64,000 nucleotides of DNA from Desulfobacterales bacterium (lineage in GTDB: Bacteria; Desulfobacterota; Desulfobacteria; Desulfobacterales; SpSt-501). Where the stretch lies: contig JAUQXK010000089.1 in NCBI GenBank assembly GCA_030834695.1, forward strand, positions 1 through 64,000, written 5' to 3'. The notes under the pieces were generated by a model. That model saw only the letters and a program-made list of their open reading frames with translations. It was not told the origin of the DNA and did no database searches. The position numbers and the translations under genes were made by a program. This document shows positions 51,032 through 59,771 of the stretch, piece after piece (position 1 is the first letter of the stretch; every line of letters begins with the position of its first letter).

Positions 51032-52258
51032 TTACTTGCGCGCGGCTTGGATCTCTTCGCAGGACGGCATGACCTCCGCCCCCCGCAGGGTCATGATGTC
51101 GGTGGCGACCGCTGCTCCGTATTCCTTGGATATCTTGGTCGTTCCGAAAAGAATGGGATAAACCGCCTGGTGATCGCAAGCCCGCATTTCAACCTTGCCG
51201 ACGGGCGTGTCAACCTTGAGCCCCTCGATGGCGTCGATGAATTTCTCCCGGTCAATCTTGCCGGCCTGGCGGAACGCTTCGGCAATAAGATACGCCGTGG
51301 TGTATGCATGAAAAGCCGGAAAACCCGGAGGCGCTTTGTACAACGCCTGATATTCTTTCACGAATTTTTGGTTGCTGCTCAACTCCGGGTAATAGAACAA
51401 ATAATCCATGGTGCCCATCACGCCTTCCGGGGCTTCGGTTCCGAGCGGCTTGAGCACGGCGTAGTCGATGGCGGTGTGGATGTAAATGGGTATTTTCTGG
51501 TTGATGCCCGTGGTTTTGATGGTCTTCAGCACGTTGGCCATGCTGGCGCCGCCGGTGCAGAAATGAATGAGGTCGGGTTTGGCCGCTTGAATGCTGGTAA
51601 AATAAGGCACCAGATCCGGTTCACCGACCTTCCACCAGGTCTTGCCGATAAACTCCACATCCGGTTTCAGCTGTTTCATGTAGCGCGAGAAACTTTCATC
51701 CAGGGCATGGCCGTACTCGTAGTCGTCGCCTGCGACCCAGATCTTCTTGATGGGTTTCTTGGCCAGTACGGTGGCCGCTGCCTTGCCGGCCATGGCGGTG
51801 TTCTCGGTCGTCGAGAAAACGTAGCGGTGACCCGCTTTCCCGGTGATGTTCTCGCTCTTGCCCATCCAGGTGAAAAAGGGAATTTTCTCCTTCTTGGCCA
51901 CGGCATCGGAAACGGCCATCGCCAGCCCGCTGTTGACCGTTCCGACGATGAGATCCACGTTTTCCTTCAGCACGAGCTCCTTGGCCATGTTGAGGCCGAT
52001 GTCCACCTTGAACTTGTCGTCCCGGGTGACAAACTCGATCTTGTTGCCCAGGACCCCCTGCTTGTTGATCTCGTTGACGGCCATCTTGAATCCGTTGAGG
52101 GCGTCGTTCCCGAAAACGGCCGGCGGCCCGCTGTAAGTGTCCACGATTCCAATCTTGATATTGCGCGCCGCAGCCGGCGCCGGCAACAGCAGTGCCGAGA
52201 TGATCCAACATCCCGCCATCAGGATCAGACTTGCCTTTAAAGCGTGTTGCCTTTTCAT
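51032..52258 (-). CDS. Branched-chain amino-acid-type ABC importer, binding protein
   Basis: A 408-residue type I periplasmic-binding protein with a signal peptide (MKRQHALKASLILMAGCWIISALLLPAPAAA in pieces, cleavage after AAA). The family opening IKIGIVDTYSGPPAVFGNDALNGFKMAVNEIN and the second-lobe DLIVGTVNSGLAMAVSDAV are clear. It captures the solute for LivHMGF. ATG 52258 has GGGAGGACCTC upstream. The ligand may be a branched-chain or other amino acid, an amide, or an aromatic compound. It is the first gene of the operon. Confidence 0.9.
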   Translation of the reverse strand: MKRQHALKASLILMAGCWIISALLLPAPAAARNIKIGIVDTYSGPPAVFGNDALNGFKMAVNEINKQGVLGNKIEFVTRDDKFKVDIGLNMAKELVLKENVDLIVGTVNSGLAMAVSDAVAKKEKIPFFTWMGKSENITGKAGHRYVFSTTENTAMAGKAAATVLAKKPIKKIWVAGDDYEYGHALDESFSRYMKQLKPDVEFIGKTWWKVGEPDLVPYFTSIQAAKPDLIHFCTGGASMANVLKTIKTTGINQKIPIYIHTAIDYAVLKPLGTEAPEGVMGTMDYLFYYPELSSNQKFVKEYQALYKAPPGFPAFHAYTTAYLIAEAFRQAGKIDREKFIDAIEGLKVDTPVGKVEMRACDHQAVYPILFGTTKISKEYGAAVATDIMTLRGAEVMPSCEEIQAARK

Positions 52259-52617
52259 CGAGGTCCTCCCTTCGTCAACGAAGTTGAAAGATCTGTCCTT
52301 GGGCAATCCGGTTTGACAGGGTCCGAAGTGGTATGGTCCTTGAAATAACTTGTTTTTCCTAATAAGGATGCTAACCGAAGTCAAGCAATAACTTTTGAGT
52401 TTTCAAGGAAGGTTGCCGGGTTAGGGGCGGTAGTGGACATCATCCATATGCATTTTTTGACATTGAAAGAAATCGCCGATATAAGCTCCCAGCCGATAAC
52501 GGCCTCCGCTATCATTTATCATTCCGGTGCCGGCCGGCAACCGATCCGCGGGCATGGATAAACTTATCCGCCGAAGCTTTTTGCTCGGTGGAACTCATAT
52601 TGTCTAAGGAGAACATC
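52259..52617. other. Divergent promoter region between liv operon and dapL
   Basis: 359 bases. It contains a near-consensus sigma-70 promoter for dapL (52457-52485). For the liv operon only a weak TTGACT-centred site around 52380 is visible. No RNA motif recognised. Confidence 0.55.
52457..52485 (+). promoter_or_regulatory. Sigma-70 promoter of dapL
   Basis: TTGACA (52457-52462), a 17-base spacer and TATAAG (52480-52485). This is the best sigma-70 match seen in the window; it leaves a leader of about 125 bases before the ATG. Confidence 0.72.
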
Positions 52618-53847
52618 ATGATCCGGATCAACGAACACTACCTGAAGCTCCAGGCCTCTTACCTGTTTGCGGACATTGCCAAGCGTGTGGCGGCGTTTCA
52701 GAAGGACCACCCGGGCAAGGACGTCATCAAGCTCGGCATCGGCGACGTCACCCGGCCGCTGCCGGCGGCCTGCATCAAGGCCTTCCACAAGGCCGTCGAC
52801 GAAATGGCGGAGGCGGCTACCTTCCGCGGCTACGGCCCCGAGCAGGGCTATGACTTTCTCAGGGAGAAAATCGCGCGGGAGGATTTCCAGGCCCGCGGCG
52901 CCGACATCTCCGCCGATGAAATTTTTATCAGCGACGGTGCCAAGTGCGACAACGGCAATCTTCAGGAGATCTTCGCAACCGACATTACGGTGGCCATTCC
53001 CGACCCGGTCTATCCGGTCTATCTCGACACCAACGTCATGGCGGGCCGCACCGGCAACTTCACGGACGGCCGCTATCAGGGCGTGGTCTACATGGACTGC
53101 ACCCGACGGACGGGCTTCATTCCAACCATTCCGAAAGAAAAAGCCGATCTTATTTACCTTTGTTTCCCCAACAACCCCACGGGCGGTACCATCACCAAGG
53201 CCCAGCTGGCACAATGGGTGGACTATGCCCGCACGAATAAAGCCATCCTGCTCTTCGATGCGGCTTACGAAACCTTCATCCGCGACGACCGCCTGCCGCA
53301 TTCGATTTTTGAGGTCGATGGCGCCCGGGACGTCGCGATCGAATTCCGCAGCTTTTCCAAGACGGCCGGGTTCACCGGCACGCGCTGCGCCTACACGGTC
53401 GTGCCGAAATCGTGCATGGCCTACACGGCCGCAGGCGAACCCCGGCCGGTGCACCCCCTTTGGAACCGGCGCCACACCACCAAATTCAATGGAGTGTCCT
53501 ACCCGGTGCAGCGCGCGGCCGAGGCGGTTTACAGCCCGGAGGGCCGTACCCAGTGCCGGCAGCTCATTGACGACTACCTGCGCAATGCGGCCCTGATCCG
53601 AAAAGAGATGACGGCCCTGGGGTATGAGTGCATCGGCGGGGACAATTCCCCCTACATCTGGGTGGACGGGAAGACGGACTCGTGGAAGTTTTTCGATTTT
53701 TTGCTGGAGAAGGCCAACGTGGTGTGCACGCCCGGGGTGGGCTTCGGCCGCTGCGGTGCCGGTTTTGTGCGCATCAGCGCCTTCAATGACTATGAAAACG
53801 TACAGAAAGCGATGGAGCGCATCCGCAAAGCCATCACAGCGGCATAG
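52618..53847 (+). CDS. dapL: LL-diaminopimelate aminotransferase
   Basis: A 409-residue aminotransferase of the exact DapL length. It opens [24 protein letters not shown], a DapL hallmark, and has [26 protein letters not shown] and the PLP lysine in [21 protein letters not shown]-terminal [30 protein letters not shown] also fits. It converts tetrahydrodipicolinate directly to LL-diaminopimelate, the short lysine/peptidoglycan route used by many anaerobes. AAGGAGAACATC precedes ATG 52618. It is monocistronic: own promoter and a strong terminator follow. Confidence 0.95.
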   Translation: MIRINEHYLKLQASYLFADIAKRVAAFQKDHPGKDVIKLGIGDVTRPLPAACIKAFHKAVDEMAEAATFRGYGPEQGYDFLREKIAREDFQARGADISADEIFISDGAKCDNGNLQEIFATDITVAIPDPVYPVYLDTNVMAGRTGNFTDGRYQGVVYMDCTRRTGFIPTIPKEKADLIYLCFPNNPTGGTITKAQLAQWVDYARTNKAILLFDAAYETFIRDDRLPHSIFEVDGARDVAIEFRSFSKTAGFTGTRCAYTVVPKSCMAYTAAGEPRPVHPLWNRRHTTKFNGVSYPVQRAAEAVYSPEGRTQCRQLIDDYLRNAALIRKEMTALGYECIGGDNSPYIWVDGKTDSWKFFDFLLEKANVVCTPGVGFGRCGAGFVRISAFNDYENVQKAMERIRKAITAA

Positions 53848-53894
53848 GGCAGCGGTTTGCGCTCTCAGGTGGTATGGTGAGGCGGCTTTGTAAA

Positions 53895-53926
53895 AAGGGC
53901 GGTTGCCGAAACGGCCAACCGCCCTT
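53895..53926. terminator. Bidirectional intrinsic terminator, dapL/HU
   Basis: AAGGGCGGTTG (53895-53905) pairs with CAACCGCCCTT (53916-53926) with further pairing in the loop. Minus-strand T5 follows for the HU gene; a weaker T-rich tail (AATCTTT) follows for dapL. Confidence 0.85.
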
Positions 53927-53950
53927 AATCTTTCATCGTATTCGGATGGA

Positions 53951-54223
53951 TCAGACCGAAGCCTTGAGCTTCTTGCCGGCCTTGAACTTGACGACCGTGC
54001 TGGCTTTGATCTTGATTTCGGCGCCGGTCTGCGGATTTCTTCCCTTGCGGGCCTTGCGGCGACCCTTGGAGAAGGTGCCGAAGCCGACCAGAGTGATCTT
54101 GCCGTCTTTCTTTTTAAGGGTTTTGACGATTCCGTCGACAAACGAATCCAAAGCGGCGCCTGCGGCGACCTTGGTGATGCCGGCATCTTTGGCCATGGCC
54201 TCGATCAAATCTGCTTTCGTCAT
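53951..54223 (-). CDS. HU-family DNA-binding protein
   Basis: A 90-residue HU-type protein, the normal length. It opens MTKADLIEAMAKDAGITKVAAG, has VGFGTFSKGRRKARKGRNPQTGAEIKI (the DNA-clasping arm with the RNPQTG tip) and a basic C-terminus. It bends and coats DNA as a dimer. ATG 54223 is chosen for the AAGGAGGTCAG just upstream; a longer frame is not credible. A possible promoter on the minus strand (TTGACT at 54336-54341, TATTGC at 54313-54318, 17-base spacer) would overlap the start of the divergent MlaC gene. Confidence 0.95.
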   Translation of the reverse strand: MTKADLIEAMAKDAGITKVAAGAALDSFVDGIVKTLKKKDGKITLVGFGTFSKGRRKARKGRNPQTGAEIKIKASTVVKFKAGKKLKASV

Positions 54224-54328
54224 TCTGACCTCCTTGATAAGATGGTGAGTGGATACGTGAATGGTTTTGAAGGATGACTGCGCCATCAATCATCCCGATT
54301 TCAGCCAATAGCGCAATATAGATATCAT

Positions 54329-54991
54329 ATGCGAAAGTCAATAAGAATGTTGCGCCAGGCCCCCAAAAATCAGGCTTTGCCGATGACTCTTCTTTCGAAG
54401 AGCGGTGGATACACGCTTTTGGGCATCTGCCTGGTGCTGGTCGTAGCGCCGGCGGCCGCTGGCGACCAGCCGCGCGAGGCCCTGATGCAGAGCATCGAGG
54501 ATGGCCGCCGCATCCTGATGGATCCAACCTACCAGCCGGCCGACCGCAAGCCCCTGCAGCAGGAGAAGCTGCGCGACGTGCTGTATCGCGACTTCGACTT
54601 CATGGAGTTTTCTCGGCGGGTGTTGGCAAACAAGTGGGCTTTGTTTTCTCCGATTGAGCGGCAGGAGTTCGTCCAGGTATTCTCACGCTTCCTGGCGGAT
54701 TTTTATCTTTCCCGCCTCCAGCATCGCTACACGGATGAAACCGTGGCCGTGCGGGAACAGGCGATCATTGCTCCGGGAAGGGCCCGGGTGCGGGCCTTGG
54801 TGGTCTGGCAGGCCCGTGAATTTCCGGTTGAAATCTACCTGCATGACCGAGGGGACGGCTGGAAGATTTATGACCTGAGCGCGCTGGGAATCAGCGCCGT
54901 GCAGATCTACCGGGCGCAGTTTCAAGAGATCCTGCGCACAAAGTCGCCGGCGGAGGTGATCGAGTTGATCAAGGCCAGGCTCGAAGAATAA
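54329..54991 (+). CDS. MlaC/Ttg2D-like phospholipid-binding protein
   Basis: A 220-residue periplasmic protein. The signal peptide is clear (GGYTLLGICLVLVVAPAAAG), but ATGs at 54329, 54347 or 54383 could all start it; the last gives the most standard signal length. The mature part has the MlaC/toluene-tolerance pattern: DVLYRDFDFMEFSRRVL, then FSRFLADFYLSRLQ and a strand EIYLHDRGDGWKIYDLSALGISAVQIYR. It shuttles phospholipids between membranes with MlaFEDB, whose genes are not here. It is isolated, convergent with the gene at 55020. Confidence 0.85.
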   Translation: MRKSIRMLRQAPKNQALPMTLLSKSGGYTLLGICLVLVVAPAAAGDQPREALMQSIEDGRRILMDPTYQPADRKPLQQEKLRDVLYRDFDFMEFSRRVLANKWALFSPIERQEFVQVFSRFLADFYLSRLQHRYTDETVAVREQAIIAPGRARVRALVVWQAREFPVEIYLHDRGDGWKIYDLSALGISAVQIYRAQFQEILRTKSPAEVIELIKARLEE

Positions 54992-55019
54992 TGAAGTCCG
55001 CGGCGCGCTGCGGACCGAT

Positions 55020-55556
55020 TCATTCACCCAACTGCTTCTTAAAGGCCTCGATGGCGTCGCGCAGCATCCGCCGGATAAAGACCTCCTGGTCGCCGCGCGT
55101 CAGCTGGCGGTAGGCTCCGTAGTCCGGGTGCGAGTCGTTTAGCTCCGGTGGGTGAAGCTTGGACTGCTGCTTCATGGCTTCGAATCGCTGGATCATCTCG
55201 ATCAGACTGATGTCCTGGCAGGGCAGGATAGCCAGCCAGCCCAGGCGTCTCATCATTTCAAATCGGACATGGTCGGCCAGCATCAAATGGATGTCGACCA
55301 CCCGCATCTGTTCGTCATTGTCAAGATAGTAGAATTTGGCGGCCGGACCGAGATCGAGCGCTCCCATGATAATCTCATAAAAGGCCGTAGAGCTGTTCTC
55401 TCCAGGCTGCGCCAGGCTGAAAAGGGTCTTGTCGGAAAGATCGGACAGGCGCGTATGCGTGCCGTAGGATTCACCGAAGCGTTTCTGCCAGGGCGTGAAA
55501 CTCCGCTGTTCCAGCGCTTTTTCACGGAACGCCTGCAGATCGACGATTTTGTTCAT
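55020..55556 (-). CDS. Conserved hypothetical protein
   Basis: A 178-residue soluble protein. The segment DKTLFSLAQPGENSSTAFYEIIMGALDLG and a later DNDEQMRVVDIHLMLADHVRFEMMRRLGWL look ordered, and DYGAYRQLTRGDQEVFIRRMLRDAIEAFK ends it. No catalytic motif is evident and I do not know the family. The start at 55556 (MNKIVDLQAFREKALEQ) is preferred to a Pro/Arg-rich extension. A weak stem-loop (54996-55015) lies between it and the convergent MlaC-like gene. Confidence 0.65.
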   Translation of the reverse strand: MNKIVDLQAFREKALEQRSFTPWQKRFGESYGTHTRLSDLSDKTLFSLAQPGENSSTAFYEIIMGALDLGPAAKFYYLDNDEQMRVVDIHLMLADHVRFEMMRRLGWLAILPCQDISLIEMIQRFEAMKQQSKLHPPELNDSHPDYGAYRQLTRGDQEVFIRRMLRDAIEAFKKQLGE

Positions 55557-55854
55557 GCCCGTCCTCCGATGGGTTGGCCTCGGCCGTGGGTTCGACGACC
55601 GTTGCGGGAAGAAAAACGGCGCATGGAATCCGGGCACAGAATGCCACCCTTGCGGACCGGCGTCAAGCCGTCGGTCCGAAGTAAACAGTCGGGCCGGACG
55701 AGGGCCGAACCGTTATAGCGAATTCGGCGTGCCGCCTGCTCCGCTACGCCGTCCGTTCTGCGCCGAAGGGGGTGTTTTTCGCCTTGTACCGGCTGCGGGG
55801 ATGGGCTATATTTTTCAAGGACCACCCGAAGTCCACCTGCAGGAGGGCCGCGCC

Positions 55855-56523
55855 ATGGAAATCATTGACGCCATACCCATCGATCTCGATCCAAATTCGG
55901 TTAAGACCAAACTCAAGACAACGGATCTGCAATCGATCACCGAACTGACCAGACAGGCGCTTTCGCTGGCCGAACCCCGGGCGGTATTCACAGCGGCGTA
56001 TATCGAAAAAAAAGACGATGACCAGGTGGTCATCGATGGCCAGTGTTTTAAGAGCCGGGTCTTGCGCAAGAACCTGGACGATGTCGGACGGGTCTTTCCC
56101 GCCGTGGTGACGATCGGCCACCGGATCGAGAAGGCCGCGCGCCAGTCCGCGGACATGCTGACCCAATACTACCTCGACCAGATCGGCAATCTCATCCTGG
56201 CCGAAGCGCGTTCAGAGCTGATCCGGAGGCTTTGCCGGCAATTTGCCCTCGACAAACTTTCCTGGATGAGTCCGGGGTCGCTGGAGGACTGGCCCATCCA
56301 GGCGCAGGTGCAGCTGTTTGCCCTGTTCGGGGAGGCGCCTGCCGCGATCGGCGTACAGCTCACCGAAAGCCTCCTGATGCTTCCCGGGAAATCCGTATCC
56401 GGCATTTTCTTCCCTTCCGCATCCACTTTCTTCAGCTGCCGTCTTTGCCCGCGCGAGCGCTGCGAGGGGCGCAAGGCGCGCTACGACGAAACGGCCGCGC
56501 GCGAATACGGGATCCTCAAATAG
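55855..56523 (+). CDS. MetH-activation-domain-like protein
   Basis: A 222-residue protein resembling the C-terminal activation (AdoMet-binding) domain of cobalamin-dependent methionine synthase as a free-standing protein. Features: RAVFTAAYIEKKDDDQVVIDGQ, LTQYYLDQIGNLILAEARSELIRRL, WSPGS-like WMSPGSLEDWP, and a Cys tail CRLCPRERCEGRKARY. In anaerobes such separate proteins probably reductively reactivate the cobalt of corrinoid enzymes such as a core-MetH. ATG 55855 follows AGGAGGGCCGCGCC; the longer frame was rejected. TatC is convergent at the 3' end. Confidence 0.75.
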   Translation: MEIIDAIPIDLDPNSVKTKLKTTDLQSITELTRQALSLAEPRAVFTAAYIEKKDDDQVVIDGQCFKSRVLRKNLDDVGRVFPAVVTIGHRIEKAARQSADMLTQYYLDQIGNLILAEARSELIRRLCRQFALDKLSWMSPGSLEDWPIQAQVQLFALFGEAPAAIGVQLTESLLMLPGKSVSGIFFPSASTFFSCRLCPRERCEGRKARYDETAAREYGILK

Positions 56524-56541
56524 ACCCGCCCCCCACTCCGA

Positions 56542-57285
56542 TCAGTGCGCGTCCCTGGCCGTCTTTCCCAGGCGCATCCCGATCAGGCCGATTTCAAACA
56601 ATAGATAGAGCGGGACGGCCATCATGGCGAGGTTGAAGGCATCCGGCGTCGGCGTCAGGATGGCCGAGATGATGGTGATGGCGAGAATGGCATAGCGCCG
56701 GTTCCTTGCCAGGGCATGGTGCGTCAAAACGCCGATCCGTCCCAACAGAACCATCGCCAACGGCATTTCAAAGATGATCCCGAAGCCGAAGAGAAACAGC
56801 AGACAGAACGCCGCAAACTTTCGCACGGAGATGATGGCCTCCAGGTGCGGGCCTTCGAACTCGAGCAGGAACTGAACCCCATACGGCAGCGAGATATTCA
56901 GGCAGAAAAGAACCCCGGCATAGAACAGGACCACGGAAGCCAGCCAGAAGCCGATCACCATCCGGCGCGTAAAGGTCGGAAACATGGGCTGAACGCCGGA
57001 GAGCAGAGCATAGAGCAGATACGGCATGCCCGCAAAGACCCCGCAGGCCAGCGCGATGTTCAAGAACGTAAACAGCGTCTCCGGAACGCCGTAGGCCGCC
57101 AGCTTCACCCCCGTCACCTGTTGCAGATAGCGGAGGATCGGCTCGGCCAGGTAATACCCGGCGATCGAACAGACTAGCACCACCATGCCGATGCGGATGA
57201 ACGATCGCCGCAGGGTCTTGAGCGTGTGATAAACCCGATCGCTGTTTTTGGCGCCGGTTTGTTCGGTAGCTGGGTTTGAGTGCAT
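56542..57285 (-). CDS. tatC: Sec-independent translocase subunit TatC
   Basis: A 247-residue membrane protein with the six TM segments of TatC. Typical elements: an N-terminal KTLRRSFIRIGMVVLVCSIAGYYLAEPILRYL, FTFLNIALACGVFAGMPYLLY, and FEMPLAMVLLGRIGVL with the membrane-embedded Glu. It recognises twin-arginine signal peptides. A gene for a candidate Tat substrate (flavodoxin with an RRYFLK motif) lies about 0.9 kb away. No tatA/B in the window. Confidence 0.93.
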   Translation of the reverse strand: MHSNPATEQTGAKNSDRVYHTLKTLRRSFIRIGMVVLVCSIAGYYLAEPILRYLQQVTGVKLAAYGVPETLFTFLNIALACGVFAGMPYLLYALLSGVQPMFPTFTRRMVIGFWLASVVLFYAGVLFCLNISLPYGVQFLLEFEGPHLEAIISVRKFAAFCLLFLFGFGIIFEMPLAMVLLGRIGVLTHHALARNRRYAILAITIISAILTPTPDAFNLAMMAVPLYLLFEIGLIGMRLGKTARDAH

Positions 57286-57409
57286 TTCCCGCCGATTTCC
57301 TCGTCATTAAACAGTCGGAACACAGGCCCCGACAGCGGTTCCTTTTGGCACGAGGGCTTGGAGTCTGTCAAGGCGGCCTTTGAATCCGTCCGCTTCCTTC
57401 GCTACAAAT

Positions 57410-57425
57410 TGTTACCAGTTGTTAC
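57410..57425. promoter_or_regulatory. Direct repeat, candidate OmpR-type operator
   Basis: TGTTACCAGTTGTTAC: two TGTTAC units 10 bases apart, one helical turn, about 125 bases before the Spy-like gene. This spacing is usual for OmpR/PhoB-type regulators; one is encoded at 58986-59681. Confidence 0.4.
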
Positions 57426-57549
57426 TCCCTGGAAAAGCATTGCGCCTCGGCCGGTGATATCTTGGACCCAAAATGAAGAGAGGCGGGCCGCACGTGCGGG
57501 CCCGGCCGGTAGACAGCTATAGTACCCAACAAAACGGAAGGAGGAAGTC

Positions 57550-57999
57550 ATGAAGAACACACTGTTGGTATTGACCGCCCTCACGCTGGTTTTCGCTGCG
57601 GGCATGATCAATGGCTGCCGTCATGAGCGCCATCCCGGGGCCGAGTTTGTGGTCGATTACCTCGCCGAATCGCTGGACGCAAATGATGCCCAGCGCCGGC
57701 AGATGGAGCAGATCAAGTCCGAGCTGCTGGCGAAAGGCAAGGCGATGAGGGCGGCGCATCTTGCGGTCGCGAACGAATTCAAGACCCTGCTTGCCGCCGA
57801 CGAACTGGACCAGGAACGCCTCAAGCAGATCGTGGCCGAGCACCGCAGCCGCATGGATGAACTGGCGGATCTCGCCATCGGCCGGCTGGCGGAATTCCAC
57901 CGCACGCTTTCTCCCGAGCAGAAAGCGAAGCTGATCGATAAAATGGAAAAATTCCGCAAAATGCACCGCAGCCGCTGGATTCCCGATTCCGAAGGCTGA
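57550..57999 (+). CDS. Spy/CpxP-like periplasmic protein
   Basis: A 149-residue exported protein: hydrophobic signal (residues 4-21), a Cys26 that could be lipidated (MINGC, non-classical), then a mostly helical body. The C-terminal FHRTLSPEQKAKLIDKMEKFR segment is the LTxxQ-type motif of Spy/CpxP chaperones, which bind unfolded proteins in the periplasm under metal or envelope stress. AAGGAGGAAGT lies before the ATG. It is the first gene of a probable stress operon with the two-component system at 58986-61142, as in CpxP-CpxRA-type layouts. Confidence 0.75.
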   Translation: MKNTLLVLTALTLVFAAGMINGCRHERHPGAEFVVDYLAESLDANDAQRRQMEQIKSELLAKGKAMRAAHLAVANEFKTLLAADELDQERLKQIVAEHRSRMDELADLAIGRLAEFHRTLSPEQKAKLIDKMEKFRKMHRSRWIPDSEG

Positions 58000-58028
58000 C
58001 GGCTGAGCAAACCCCGTTCGGTTATCAG

Positions 58029-58154
58029 CCGGGTCTTCATTATCGATTATGACGAACGCTTGACCCGGCTGATCAATCGCTTCCTGGGGGACTTTGGTTT
58101 CGCGACCCTCACCGGGGCCCACCCCGGGAAGGGCTCAAGCTCCTGCGCCGGAAG
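58029..58154 (+). pseudogene. Decayed N-terminal copy of the OmpR-type regulator
   Basis: This stretch is a clear duplicate of codons about 4-43 of the regulator gene at 58986: IIDYDERLTRLINRFLGDFGFATLT matches IIDDDERLNLLLKRFLRDFGFATIA, and the DNA stays similar through AAGGGCTCAAGCTCCTGCGC. A one-base loss near CACCCCGGGAAG breaks the frame. There is no ribosome site or start. The flavodoxin gene begins 9 bases after the similarity ends. Weak similarity to the end of the receiver domain (around KPFEPRELVARI) may resume at about 58880-58945. Confidence 0.7.
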
Positions 58155-58162
58155 GAGGCTCC

Positions 58163-58840
58163 ATGTTGCCGCTCACGAGAAGATATTTTTTAAAATCAAG
58201 CACCTTGCTGACAACCAACCTGGCCCTTACAGGTGTGCACGGTCTCATCCCCAAACCAGCATGGGGAGCCAAAAACGAATTTTTACAAGCCAGTTGCGGG
58301 ATTGAAAAGCAGGCAGTGAAGAAGGTACTCATCGCCTATGCCAGCATGCACGGCTCAACTGGAGAAGTCGCCGATGTCCTTGCCAAAGATTTATGTGCCG
58401 CTGGTGCATCCGTAGATATTCGATTGGTGGGAAACGTCAAGGATTTAAGTCCGTATCAGGCAGTGGTGGTGGGCAGCGCCATTCGAAGCGACAGATGGCT
58501 CCCGGAGGCAAACGAATTCGTCGCCGCCCACCGATCTATTTTAAGCAACATACCGACCGCCTATTTTTTAACCTGCCTGACGCTCGCCAAACCCTCCGCT
58601 GAAATCCAGTCGAGAGTCCAATCCTTTTTAAATCCGGTCAGGGAAGAAGTCCCGGAGATCAAGCCAGTCAGTGCGGGCCTGTTTGCCGGCGTGCTGGACT
58701 ACAACAGCTATGGCACAACGATCAAAGCCGTGATGAAATATAAGATGTGGACTAAGGGAATCGAGGCGGGCGACTACCGTGACTGGGGGGCGATCCATGC
58801 CTGGGCTGACCAGCTGAAATCGGCCTTCTTATCCGCATAA
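58163..58840 (+). CDS. Flavodoxin-domain protein with Tat-type signal
   Basis: A 225-residue protein. It starts MLPLTRRYFLKSSTLLTTN, a twin-arginine signal (RRYFLK). The body is a flavodoxin of the HemG/menaquinone-dependent protoporphyrinogen oxidase type: VLIAYASMHGSTGEVADVLA (FMN phosphate loop), AVVVGSAIRSDRWLPEANEFV, and a C-terminal KYKMWTKGIEAGDYRDWGAIHAWAD. An exported flavodoxin with cofactor would need Tat, and tatC is nearby. GGAGGCT lies 3 bases before ATG 58163; the earlier in-frame ATG lies inside the remnant. GC is lower than in its neighbours, which suggests insertion. Confidence 0.8.
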   Translation: MLPLTRRYFLKSSTLLTTNLALTGVHGLIPKPAWGAKNEFLQASCGIEKQAVKKVLIAYASMHGSTGEVADVLAKDLCAAGASVDIRLVGNVKDLSPYQAVVVGSAIRSDRWLPEANEFVAAHRSILSNIPTAYFLTCLTLAKPSAEIQSRVQSFLNPVREEVPEIKPVSAGLFAGVLDYNSYGTTIKAVMKYKMWTKGIEAGDYRDWGAIHAWADQLKSAFLSA

Positions 58841-58985
58841 GGAGAAAAGCGTGCCGTTGACCTGCCTGGGTCAGAAAGCTGGAAAAGGCCTTCGAGCCGG
58901 AGTATAGTCGCCGACGGAACAGAGTTCCGCCGGCCCGCTCTGACCGGCGGACCCGTCCTTCCTTTACGAACGCGCAACAAGATCG

Positions 58986-59681
58986 ATGCCGACGCAGCCC
59001 ATTATCCTTATCATTGATGATGACGAACGCTTGAACCTGCTGCTCAAGCGCTTCCTGAGGGACTTCGGCTTCGCGACGATAGCCGCGGCCCACCCCCGGG
59101 AAGGGCTCAAGCTCCTGCGCCGGAAGTCGCCCGATCTTGTGATTCTGGATGTCATGTTGCCGGAGATGGACGGCTTTTCGGTCTGCAAGGCCATCCGGGC
59201 GGAGACAGCGGTGCCCATCATCATGCTCACCGCACGCGGGGAAGTCGCTGACAAAGTAATCGGGCTCGAACTGGGAGCGGACGACTACCTGGCCAAGCCG
59301 TTCGAGCCGCGGGAGCTCGTCGCCCGCATCCACGCGGTGCTGCGGCGGCGGGCTCCTTCGCCGGGTGCCTCGAAGGCGGTCTTCGGGGAGCTAGAGATCG
59401 ATTTCGAACGGCGCCAGGCCAGGCTCCAGGGGCGTCCCATCGAGCTTACCACCAACGAGTTTGCCGCCCTGGCCCTCCTTGTGCGGCACGCCGGCAAGGT
59501 GCTCTCGCGCGATCAGATCTTGCAGGAGCTTCGCGGAATCGACTGCGACGCTTTTAATCGTTCGGTGGACATCACCGTGAGCCGGATTCGTCAGAAGCTG
59601 GGCGACGATCCCCAGTCGCCGGCCTACATCAAGACGGTGTGGGGCACGGGGTATCTTTTCATCGGCAAAAAGGCAGCGTGA
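58986..59681 (+). CDS. OmpR/PhoB-family response regulator
   Basis: A 231-residue regulator. The receiver has Asp11-Asp13, phospho-acceptor Asp55 (VILDVMLPE) and Lys104 (DYLAKPFEPREL). The C-terminal winged helix has ELTTNEFAALALLVRHAGKVLSRDQIL and RSVDITVSRIRQKLGDDP with KTVWGTGYLF. It forms a pair with the kinase starting 90 bases downstream and probably responds to envelope stress, given the Spy-like gene upstream. A decayed copy of its 5' end lies at 58029-58154. Confidence 0.93.
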   Translation: MPTQPIILIIDDDERLNLLLKRFLRDFGFATIAAAHPREGLKLLRRKSPDLVILDVMLPEMDGFSVCKAIRAETAVPIIMLTARGEVADKVIGLELGADDYLAKPFEPRELVARIHAVLRRRAPSPGASKAVFGELEIDFERRQARLQGRPIELTTNEFAALALLVRHAGKVLSRDQILQELRGIDCDAFNRSVDITVSRIRQKLGDDPQSPAYIKTVWGTGYLFIGKKAA

Positions 59682-59771
59682 CCAGAACGAAAACGAATGT
59701 CAACGGCCGTCCGCATAGCGGCGGCTTGGACTTTCGGCCGTAGGCCGAAAAGACAACAGCACGCGGTTTGT

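Noticed and set aside
52329-52344. TGGTATGGTCCTTGAA as a fourth sigma-54 promoter
   Set aside because: The -12 GC pair is missing, and it points away from the liv operon. dapL already has a strong sigma-70 site.
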